Source of the DNA: Bacillota bacterium
Lineage (GTDB): Bacteria > Bacillota > Clostridia > Peptostreptococcales > Anaerovoracaceae
DNA length: 7,199 nucleotides
Assembly: GCA_017619905.1 (NCBI GenBank)
Contig: JAFZRK010000101.1
Coordinates: 1 to 7,199 of the forward strand
Direction of reading: 5' to 3'
The notes below the pieces were generated by a model. It was not told the DNA's origin, made no database searches, and worked only from the letters and a program-made list of their open reading frames with translations. Positions within the stretch are counted from its first letter, which is position 1. Each line of letters starts with the position of its first letter. This document shows, piece by piece, positions 1 through 5,749 of the stretch. Both the position numbers and the translations under genes were made by a program.

Positions 1-587
1 GACGTGCCGCCGACTATCAGTAGTTCGGCGCCGCGGATGTAGCTGTCCGCCTTGTAGATCTCCTGGTCCGGCAGCATTTCGCCGTAGAGCGTAACGTCCG
101 GGCGGACCATGCCGCCGCATTTGCTGCAGACTGGGTAGGGCCCCTCGCTCTTGAATATGTATTCCGCGGGGTATCTGGTGCCGCACTTGCTGCAGTAGTT
201 GCGCAGGGTGCTGCCGTGGATCTCCGCAACGTTTACGGAGCCGGCGCGCTGGTGCAGGCCGTCGATGTTCTGGGTTATGATGCCCGCGAGCAGCCCGGCC
301 TTCTCCATCTCCGCCAGCGCGTAGTGGGCGCGGTTGGGTTCTATGCCGTGGGTGTCCAGCTTCTGGCGGTAGTACTCGAAGAAGACTTCCGGCTCGTCCT
401 CCAGGCAGTCGATGCTCAGCAGGTACTCCGGTTCGTACTTCTCGAACTGCACGTCGCGCACGTTGTAGAGGCCGTCCTTGGACCGGAAGTCCGGAATGCC
501 GCTCTCCGTGGAGACGCCGGCGCCGCCGAAGAAGACGGTCTTGCGGGAGCTGTGGACCAGCTCATTGAGTTTTTCGTATTTGTCCAT
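1..587 (-). CDS. Sirtuin (SIR2-family NAD-dependent protein deacylase), 3' end cut by window edge
   Basis: Sirtuins remove acyl groups from protein lysines using NAD+, giving nicotinamide and O-acyl-ADP-ribose; bacterial ones are cytoplasmic. The visible 195 codons carry the NAD-binding motif GAGVSTESGIPDFRS (residues 22-36), TQNIDGLH (105-112), the catalytic His124 in EIHGST, two zinc-binding CxxC pairs (Cys132/135 and Cys154/157) and VRPDVTLYGE (161-170). The frame runs off the window just after IVGGT, so about 45-50 residues are missing compared with the usual 240-250. The start at 587 has TAGGAGG 8 nt upstream. TQNIDGLH suggests a class I/U enzyme. Against E. coli CobB (recalled alignment), the Tyr/Arg pair linked to desuccinylase activity appears to be Phe70/Tyr73, so deacetylase is more likely. 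It lies 58 bp after queT on the same strand with no terminator between, so it is probably co-transcribed from the queT promoter. It would often be labelled cobB or npdA; I do not assign a symbol. Confidence 0.95.
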   Translation of the reverse strand, partial: MDKYEKLNELVHSSRKTVFFGGAGVSTESGIPDFRSKDGLYNVRDVQFEKYEPEYLLSIDCLEDEPEVFFEYYRQKLDTHGIEPNRAHYALAEMEKAGLLAGIITQNIDGLHQRAGSVNVAEIHGSTLRNYCSKCGTRYPAEYIFKSEGPYPVCSKCGGMVRPDVTLYGEMLPDQEIYKADSYIRGAELLIVGGT

Positions 588-645
588 GGCAGGATCCTCC
601 TACGATCTCCAAAACGGCAAAAGCAATTATTATGCACCCGGCAGG

Positions 646-1143
646 TCAGTGGATATCTTCCTTGAACAGCCGGTTCTTGTGCGGCATCAGCACGGTGGCC
701 AGCAGCTCGCCCAGGATGTAGCAGCCACCTATCTCTCCGATCAGAATGTAGAGCATTATCAGCGGAATGGGCAGTTCCACGCCGTATCCGTACTTTAGAA
801 CGAACGGAACTATTACTGTATTGGACAGAATCGCCGGAATCGGCACCAGCCAGCGGTTCTCGCGGAGCATATAGCTGAAAACTGCGCCTGTAAGCGTGGC
901 GATGCTCCCGAAGATGACGTCCCAGATTATGGCGCCGCCGAGCATGTTGGCGATGACGCATCCGACGAACAGCCCGGGTATGGCCGCGGTCGTAAACAGC
1001 GGAAGGATCGTAAGGGCTTCCGCCACCCTCAGCTGCATCTCGCCGAAGGAGATGGGCGCGAACACCAGCGTAAGCACCACGTACAGCGCCGCGATGATGG
1101 CCCCCTGGGTCAGCTCCAGCGACTTGGACCTGTAAACTTTCAT
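646..1143 (-). CDS. queT: QueT family queuosine-precursor ECF transporter S component
   Basis: QueT (COG4708) is the substrate-binding membrane subunit of an energy-coupling-factor transporter. It is thought to import a queuosine precursor such as preQ1, working with shared EcfA, EcfA' and EcfT subunits encoded elsewhere. The 165-residue product is almost entirely hydrophobic, with roughly five or six membrane segments. It shows the family signature FGEMQLRVAEAL (33-44), WDVIFGSIATLTGA (74-87) and SNTVIVPF (107-114), and normal family length. The start at 1143 is chosen because AAGGAG lies 10 nt upstream; an upstream in-frame ATG at 1188 has no ribosome binding site and would run through the riboswitch. 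A promoter and a preQ1-I-like riboswitch precede it, which independently supports the substrate class. It is the first gene of a unit with the sirtuin. No ECF energizing genes are visible in this window. Confidence 0.92.
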   Translation of the reverse strand: MKVYRSKSLELTQGAIIAALYVVLTLVFAPISFGEMQLRVAEALTILPLFTTAAIPGLFVGCVIANMLGGAIIWDVIFGSIATLTGAVFSYMLRENRWLVPIPAILSNTVIVPFVLKYGYGVELPIPLIMLYILIGEIGGCYILGELLATVLMPHKNRLFKEDIH

Positions 1144-1153
1144 AAATAAAAAA

Positions 1154-1190
1154 CTCCTTGTTTTTTTAGGGTGGTTTTCAAGAGACACCC
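1154..1190 (-). ncRNA. preQ1-I-like riboswitch overlapping the queT ribosome binding site
   Basis: The leader read on the minus strand folds like the minimal preQ1-I H-type pseudoknot. P1 is GGGTG (1190-1186) paired with CACCC (1173-1169). The loop holds CTTG (1182-1179), which can pair with CAAG (1160-1157); a T-G wobble extends this P2 helix to five pairs. A cytosine (1174) just before the 3' arm of P1 sits where the ligand-pairing C of known members sits. An A-rich linker (TAAAAAAA, 1168-1161) runs to CAAGGAG (1160-1154), which is also the queT ribosome binding site. Layout and loop lengths closely match the translational Thermoanaerobacter preQ1 riboswitch as I recall it. Known preQ1 riboswitches commonly control queT/COG4708 genes. 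Ligand-bound folding would hide AAGG and switch off translation. The identification rests on manual folding only. Confidence 0.78.
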
Positions 1191-1220
1191 GTTATTCCCG
1201 CTGAAAAAGCAGGTGCGGTA

Positions 1221-1249
1221 ATAATACCACAGCCGGAAGGAATATACAA
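1221..1249 (-). promoter_or_regulatory. Promoter of the queT-sirtuin unit
   Basis: TTGTAT (1249-1244) is followed after 17 nt by TATTAT (1226-1221). The -10 is extended by TG one base upstream (TGGTATTAT). Transcription should begin near 1214, about 24 nt before the riboswitch. It lies immediately downstream of the terminator of the preceding operon. Confidence 0.7.
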
Positions 1250-1253
1250 TAAT

Positions 1254-1288
1254 AAAAAGCCGCGGAGCCGTTTTGCCGGTCCCGCGGC
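1254..1288 (-). terminator. Rho-independent terminator of the mscS-surface protein operon
   Basis: On the minus strand a GC-rich hairpin, GCCGCGG paired with CCGCGGC (arms 1288-1282 and 1265-1259), contains an inner CCG/CGG stem and a GCAAAA loop. It is followed directly by TTTTT (1258-1254) and further AT-rich sequence. It lies 52 bp past the stop codon of the 526-residue protein and upstream of the queT promoter, separating the two units. Confidence 0.88.
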
Positions 1289-1340
1289 CTTCGTTCGTTA
1301 GCTATGCAGTTCTCAGTATTAGGCCGTTCTGCGACAGACC

Positions 1341-2921
1341 CTAGTTCTTCTCCCATCCTGCGTTCAGTATCACCGGTTGCTGGTTGTTCCAGTCGCGGTC
1401 CTCGCGGCTCTGAGCATCCGGCAGCGGCGGGAAGAAGTCGTAGTAGGAGATGAAGTCCACCTTGCGGCCCGTCTCGTCGTACCAGCCGGTGAACGTGTAG
1501 CCCTCCCTCGTGGGTTCGGGCACCGAGGCCAGATAGAAGTAGCCCTCGGACGCGAACGGCTGATCGCCCTCGTAGAGCCAGTCGTCGCCGTTGCCCAGGT
1601 TCAGGATGACCTCCAGTTTGGGCAATCTGTCCGCGATGCAGCTCCACAGGACGTGGACGTTTACGTAGCGGTTGCCGTCCGAGCTGGGCGGTACCGCCTC
1701 CACGTCTTCCCTGGTGAGCATGGATCCCAGCTTGCGCGCGAACTCCAGATCAGCCATGGCCGGATCGTAGCCGTTGTCGAACTCGCTGTTGTAGTGCAGC
1801 ACGTAGCCCACGGCAGCGAACTCGTCGCCTTCAACGTCGTAAGGCGCAGGCAGCTCGTAGGACCCGAAGCCCTCTTCCGGAAGAGTAACGTGCGCCAGTA
1901 TCTTAAGATACGGGAAGTCCGGATCGTTTGCGGCGTCCATGTCGAAGGTGTTGTTGTACACCGTCAGCACTATGTTGCCGTTGCCCAGCGGGTAATTCTC
2001 CGGCTCCTCGCCCTTTGCGGACATGTCAACTTCCTTCTCCGCGAATATGGTCACCTCGCCCCACTCGTAGGTGAAGGTGGCGTTCATGTGCATCTTCAGG
2101 TCGCCCTTAAGACCGCTGACGTAGAATACTCCGCTGTCTTCCGGATCGGACTGCTCTATCGTGGCAGGTCCGTCGGTGTCCATGATGGTGTAGCCCGTCT
2201 CGTCCTCCACGAACGCGTAGACGGTGAACGGGTAGCATTCCGGGTCCGCGTCGAGCGTGTATTCGTAGACCACGCGGGCGCCCATGCCGTTTCCGGCGGG
2301 CACGTAGACCGCCTTGTCGATCATAAAGTTCCAGTTCGGCATCACTTCTTCTTCCACCGCTCTGGAGACCGCTATCCACTTTATTTCGTCTTCTCCGGTC
2401 TCCCATCCGGCGTATATGGTAAGCACCATGTCGCTTCTGGAATCCAGCTGGGTGGTCTCTATGCCGTTGCCTTCGCGGTAGATGTCCTCGTAGATGTGGG
2501 CCGGGCTGGGGCTCAGCTCCGTCTTGGTGCCGTGTCCGTCCGTCACCTGCCAGAACAGGTAGATCGGGAACTCGGTGTCCTTGTGATCCAGCGAGTAGTA
2601 GAACTCCACCATGCTGTAATTAGAGCTTGCGGCGCGCATTATGATGGCGCGGTCTATCGTTATGACCGGGTCGCCTTCCTTCCACGGACTTACCGGGAAG
2701 CTGTCCTGACTTGCGGCGGAAGAACCGCTCCACAGGCCGAGGCCGAGGCCGAAGATCACGACGATTGCGATGGAATACAGCCACTTGACTATCTTGCGTC
2801 TATTGTGTTTTTCCGGGGTCTGAGGTCCGCTGCTCTGCAGGAACTCGTCGGGCAGAGGGGCGAACTCCGGCGCTGGCTGAGAGAACTCGGGCGGAAGCGC
2901 CGTATATTCCCTTGTTTCCAT
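1341..2921 (-). CDS. Single-pass membrane-anchored extracellular protein with C-terminal InlB B-repeat-like (Flg_new) domain, function unknown
   Basis: The 526-residue product is not a protein I recognise as a whole. Residues 1-46 form a Pro-rich, probably cytoplasmic tail with three related motifs (PPEF, APEF and LPDEF, between residues 10 and 27) ending in a basic stretch, KHNRRKIVK. Residues 47-64 form one hydrophobic segment, which by the positive-inside rule would leave the following ~460 residues outside (type II topology). That part is acidic, rich in aromatic and beta-prone residues, and has very few cysteines. Residues about 433-526 resemble a Listeria-Bacteroides/InlB B repeat: VILNLGNG, then PTREGYTFTGWYDETGRKVDF, ending VILNAGWEKN. 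Such repeats occur in surface proteins of Bacillota. There is no LPXTG motif. The start at 2921 has AAGGAG 6 nt upstream, overlapping the stop codon of the mscS gene; the genes are 10 bp apart and surely co-transcribed. An envelope or adhesion role is inference. Confidence 0.88.
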   Translation of the reverse strand: METREYTALPPEFSQPAPEFAPLPDEFLQSSGPQTPEKHNRRKIVKWLYSIAIVVIFGLGLGLWSGSSAASQDSFPVSPWKEGDPVITIDRAIIMRAASSNYSMVEFYYSLDHKDTEFPIYLFWQVTDGHGTKTELSPSPAHIYEDIYREGNGIETTQLDSRSDMVLTIYAGWETGEDEIKWIAVSRAVEEEVMPNWNFMIDKAVYVPAGNGMGARVVYEYTLDADPECYPFTVYAFVEDETGYTIMDTDGPATIEQSDPEDSGVFYVSGLKGDLKMHMNATFTYEWGEVTIFAEKEVDMSAKGEEPENYPLGNGNIVLTVYNNTFDMDAANDPDFPYLKILAHVTLPEEGFGSYELPAPYDVEGDEFAAVGYVLHYNSEFDNGYDPAMADLEFARKLGSMLTREDVEAVPPSSDGNRYVNVHVLWSCIADRLPKLEVILNLGNGDDWLYEGDQPFASEGYFYLASVPEPTREGYTFTGWYDETGRKVDFISYYDFFPPLPDAQSREDRDWNNQQPVILNAGWEKN

Positions 2922-2931
2922 AACGCGCTCC

Positions 2932-3813
2932 TTACTTTGTGTGGATATCGACCTGCGTGAACGGGCACTCGACGCCGAGCTTCCTCATGCCTACGAACAG
3001 CTCGCGGTTGAGGAGGCGCGCGCCTGAATAGATGTTGCTCTCGTCAACTTCCACGACGAACTTAAGATCCACGGAGCTTGCGGAAAGCGCTTCCATGCCA
3101 AGGTACTTGGGCGCGGACTTCATTACGTCCTTGTGGGCCTCGTAGATCTGGTCCAGCAGCGCGGGGATCTTCTCCTCCAGCGCCGGGATGTCAGTCTCGT
3201 AGGGAACCGGGAAGACCGCTACCGCCTTGGAGTTCTTGTCCGAGCGGTTGAGGATGTTCTTCATCTCGGAATTGTTGATTATCTTGACGTTTCCGCCCGG
3301 ATCGGTGACGCTGGTGGTGCGTATGCCTATGTCCGAAACGGTGCCGCGGAAGCCGCCGACTTCGATTATGTCGCCCACGTTGTACTGGTTGTCCAGGATT
3401 ATGAACATTCCGGTCACCACGTCGGCTATCAAGCTCTCCGCGCCGAAGCCGATGATCAACGCGATGACGCCTATGCTGGCCACGATGGTGGCGATGTTGA
3501 CGCCCAGTATCGTAAGCACTCCGCAGAAGATGACTATCGCCGCGATGTACTTAAGCAGGTTGGAGACGACTGCTATGACCGTCTTTGCGCGGCGGTCCTT
3601 GGGCTCTGCCTTGGAGAGCAGGAACACCAGCAGCCGCTCCACGAACAGCGTGGCGAAGATCCAGAACAGCATCCGCAGGATATTGGCCGGGTTCAGCTGT
3701 ATGCCTGCGCCCTTGGGCAGGCGGTCCCAGAGCTTGGTGAAGAAGCCGACAGCCCAGAGGATGACGGCTATGACGCCGAACGCTGCCATTTTGATAAGGG
3801 GATTCTTTTTCAT
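2932..3813 (-). CDS. MscS-family small-conductance mechanosensitive ion channel
   Basis: MscS channels open under membrane tension to release solutes during hypo-osmotic shock. The 293-residue product is close to the 286 residues of E. coli MscS. Hydrophobic segments lie at about 8-25, 44-66 and 85-103, followed by a Gly/Ala-patterned pore helix (about 105-140) with IGFGAESLIADVVTGMFII and DNQYNVGDIIEVGGFRGTVSDIG, the hallmark start of the beta domain. The usual PNG motif region is replaced by INNSEMKNILNRS. A C-terminal alpha/beta domain follows (about 195-293). The start at 3813 has GGAGGT at 3821-3826. It is the first gene of an operon with the membrane-anchored protein gene and is divergent from the NhaC-family gene. 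It could be named mscS or ykuT, but family membership is broad, so no symbol is given. Confidence 0.95.
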   Translation of the reverse strand: MKKNPLIKMAAFGVIAVILWAVGFFTKLWDRLPKGAGIQLNPANILRMLFWIFATLFVERLLVFLLSKAEPKDRRAKTVIAVVSNLLKYIAAIVIFCGVLTILGVNIATIVASIGVIALIIGFGAESLIADVVTGMFIILDNQYNVGDIIEVGGFRGTVSDIGIRTTSVTDPGGNVKIINNSEMKNILNRSDKNSKAVAVFPVPYETDIPALEEKIPALLDQIYEAHKDVMKSAPKYLGMEALSASSVDLKFVVEVDESNIYSGARLLNRELFVGMRKLGVECPFTQVDIHTK

Positions 3814-3848
3814 TGAATGTACCTCCGTAAACGTATTAGAACGTCTTT

Positions 3849-3857
3849 ATTATAACA
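3849..3857 (-). promoter_or_regulatory. Extended -10 promoter candidate for the mscS operon
   Basis: On the minus strand TGTTATAAT (3857-3849) is a perfect extended -10 element, TGnTATAAT. The hexamers 17-18 nt upstream are poor -35 matches, which fits an extended -10 promoter. Transcription would start near 3842, leaving a leader of about 30 nt with the GGAGGT site. Confidence 0.6.
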
Positions 3858-3865
3858 GTAATCAG

Positions 3866-3894
3866 TTTATAATTTCGAGGAAATGTATTATAAT
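3866..3894 (+). promoter_or_regulatory. Promoter candidate for the NhaC-family gene
   Basis: TTTATA (3866-3871, 4 of 6 to the -35 consensus) is followed by 17 nt and a perfect TATAAT (3889-3894). The -10 sits in a 10-bp palindrome, TATTATAATA (3886-3895), so the same bases also offer TATAAT to the minus strand. The expected start near 3901 leaves a leader of about 73 nt that contains both copies of a direct repeat. Confidence 0.55.
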
Positions 3895-3903
3895 ATACAC
3901 TCT

Positions 3904-3961
3904 ATTCTATTAAAATGTGTAAAAAACTATTAACGCGATTCTATTCAAATGTGTAAAAACT
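3904..3961. repeat. Imperfect 24-25 bp direct repeat in the mscS/NhaC divergent region
   Basis: Copy 1 (3904-3928) and copy 2 (3938-3961) both read ATTCTATT-(A or C)-AAATGTGTAAAA-CT. They differ by one substitution and by one or two bases in the length of the A run, are separated by 9 bp, and recur with a 34-bp offset, just over three helical turns. Copy 2 ends two bases before the GGAG of the NhaC-family gene. The repeat could bind a regulator or act in the leader RNA; neither is shown. Confidence 0.75.
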
Positions 3962-3973
3962 CGGAGCAACGAC

Positions 3974-5635
3974 ATGAAACAGAACGATCCCAATAAGCGC
4001 ATACGGCTGGGCCGCGTACTGGCGGCGGTGTTCGTGGTGCTGGTGGTGCTGATACTGGTGCTGCAGCCATCCGGCGCAGAGGCCCCGGAGGGCTACGTGC
4101 CCGGGACCTACGCGACTATCCTGGCCCTGGCGCCTCCCATAGTGGCCATAGTGCTGGCGCTGATCACGAAGGAAGTGTACAGCTCGCTGTTCGTAGGAAT
4201 AGCCGTGGGCGCGCTGCTGTTTTCCGGCGGCAACCTGGAGCTGGCGTTCAACACCATGCTCTACAGCGAGAACGGCGGCCTGGTGGTCAGTCTGACGGAT
4301 ATGTCCCACGCGGGCATTCTGGTGTTCGTAACGATACTGGGCGCGCTGGTGTTCATGATGAACAAGTCGGGCTCGGCGGCGGCTTTCGGGCGCTGGGCGG
4401 AAAAGCGCATCCACAGCAGGGTGGGCGCGCAGCTTGCGACCGTGCTGATGGGCGTGCTGATCTTCGTGGACGACGGTTTCAACTGCATGACGGTCGGTTC
4501 CGTAATGCGCCCCATCTCAGACCACTACAAGGTCTCCAGGGCCAAGCTGGCGTACATAATCGACGCCACGGCGGCTCCGATATGCATAATAGCGCCTATC
4601 TCCAGCTGGGCCGCGGCGGTGTCCTACGCAGTGCCGGAATCCTATGATATCAACGGTTTTTCCATGTTCATAAAGACCATCCCGTACAACATGTACGCGC
4701 TGGTGACGCTTGCGATGCTCATAGGCCTTACGCTCATAAAGGTGGACTACGGCCCCATGAAGCTGCACGAGGACAACGCCGCGAAGGGCGACCTGTTCAC
4801 CACGGGCGACCTTCCCTACGACGAGAGCAGCACCCAGGACGAGAAGGAGGGCGCCAGGGTGTCCAATCTTGTGGTCCCGGTGGCTGCACTGATTATCAGT
4901 TGCATAATCGGAATGCTCTATACGGGCGGTTTCTTCTCCGGCGAGACCCTCCGCAACGCCTTCGCGAACGCGGACTCCGCAAGAGGTCTGGTGATGGGCA
5001 GCATGTTCACTCTGCTGCTTACGTTTGTGCTCTACGTGTTCGGCGGAGTGCTGAGCTTCAAGGATTTCATGAGCTGCATACCGGCGGGCTTCCGCTCCAT
5101 GTGCGCCCCCATGATAATCCTGATCCTGTCCTGGAACCTGTCCGGAATGACAGGGCTGCTGGGCGCTGCTGACTATATCGGCGGGATCATGAACAGCTCG
5201 GCCGGAGGGCTGGCGATGTTCCTGCCGTTCATCATCTTCGTGGTATCCGTGTTCCTGGCATTTTCCACCGGAACCAGCTGGGGCACCTTTACGATACTGA
5301 TCCCGATCGTCTGCGGCGTGTTTGCCCAGAGTCCCGAGATGCTTGTAATCTCAATATCCGCGTGTCTTGCCGGCGCGGTCTGCGGCGACCACTGCTCGCC
5401 CATTTCCGACACCACGATAATGTCGTCCGCCGGCGCGCACTGCAACCACATAAACCACGTCACCACGCAGATTCCGTACGCGCTTACCGCAGCGGGAGTC
5501 AGCGCCGTGGGCTACCTGATCGCCGGGATCATCGGCTACAAGGCCGGCAGCGCCATCGCAATGGTATCCACACCCATAGCCATAGCGCTGATGATACTGG
5601 TGCTGGTGATAATAAAGAAGCGCACGGCAAAATAA
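3974..5635 (+). CDS. NhaC-family Na+/H+ antiporter-like transporter
   Basis: The 553-residue product is a polytopic membrane protein of the NhaC family in the ion transporter superfamily. Members exchange Na+ for H+, or couple Na+/H+ to substrates such as malate/lactate, methionine, lysine or tyrosine. Family motifs include FVDDGFNCMTVG (164-175), DATAAPICIIAPISSW (197-212), FSTGTSWGTFTI (430-441), CGDHCSPISDTTIMSSAGA (470-488) and HVTTQIPYAL (495-504). A hydrophilic loop at about 258-297 divides two hydrophobic halves, and the C-terminus is basic (KKRTAK). Length is slightly above the common 450-520. The start at 3974 has GGAG (3963-3966) 7 nt upstream. The gene stands alone, between a divergent mscS operon and a converging Uma2-type gene. 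The substrate cannot be read from sequence; a MetT-like methionine role is worth considering because metA is nearby, but that gene is not in the same unit and no SAM riboswitch is visible. Confidence 0.93.
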   Translation: MKQNDPNKRIRLGRVLAAVFVVLVVLILVLQPSGAEAPEGYVPGTYATILALAPPIVAIVLALITKEVYSSLFVGIAVGALLFSGGNLELAFNTMLYSENGGLVVSLTDMSHAGILVFVTILGALVFMMNKSGSAAAFGRWAEKRIHSRVGAQLATVLMGVLIFVDDGFNCMTVGSVMRPISDHYKVSRAKLAYIIDATAAPICIIAPISSWAAAVSYAVPESYDINGFSMFIKTIPYNMYALVTLAMLIGLTLIKVDYGPMKLHEDNAAKGDLFTTGDLPYDESSTQDEKEGARVSNLVVPVAALIISCIIGMLYTGGFFSGETLRNAFANADSARGLVMGSMFTLLLTFVLYVFGGVLSFKDFMSCIPAGFRSMCAPMIILILSWNLSGMTGLLGAADYIGGIMNSSAGGLAMFLPFIIFVVSVFLAFSTGTSWGTFTILIPIVCGVFAQSPEMLVISISACLAGAVCGDHCSPISDTTIMSSAGAHCNHINHVTTQIPYALTAAGVSAVGYLIAGIIGYKAGSAIAMVSTPIAIALMILVLVIIKKRTAK

Positions 5636-5677
5636 GGAACGTGCGGCTGCGCAAAAAAAGCGCGCGGCAAAGTAAGG
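5615..5677 (+). repeat. Duplicated 3' end of the NhaC-family gene
   Basis: The last codons and stop of the gene (5615-5637) recur 40 bp later (5655-5677) with 20 of 23 bases identical. In its own frame the second copy would read KKRAAK-stop against the true KKRTAK-stop, with two of the three changes synonymous. The offset is not a multiple of three, so the copy is untranslated. Confidence 0.7.
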
Positions 5678-5697
5678 GTCGAAAAGCATTTGACGAT

Positions 5698-5725
5698 AAA
5701 GGCCGGTCACCACCGGCCTTTTAAT
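5698..5725. terminator. Hairpin terminator between converging genes, probably bidirectional
   Basis: AAAGGCCGGT (5698-5707) pairs perfectly with ACCGGCCTTT (5712-5721) around a CACC loop. On the plus strand the stem runs into TTTT then AATAT, suiting the NhaC-family gene 62 bp upstream. On the minus strand it ends in TTTA, 28 bp past the stop of the HTH-Uma2 gene. Both T tracts are short, so efficiency may be moderate. Confidence 0.82.
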
Positions 5726-5749
5726 ATGCTTAGTATTTGCAATGCAGAA

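Noticed and set aside
1144..1188. Longer queT start at 1188 adding 15 residues.
   Set aside because: No ribosome binding site precedes it, and it would translate through the riboswitch; the ATG at 1143 has AAGGAG at good spacing.
1377..2960. A 527-codon open frame on the plus strand opposite the surface-protein gene.
   Set aside because: Its translation is low-complexity, rich in Val, Arg and His, with no recognisable domain. The minus-strand frame has a ribosome binding site, a membrane segment and an InlB-like repeat. It is a shadow caused by codon bias.
3133..3913. Two overlapping plus-strand open frames opposite mscS.
   Set aside because: Both are shadows of a clear MscS-family gene, and their translations resemble no family.
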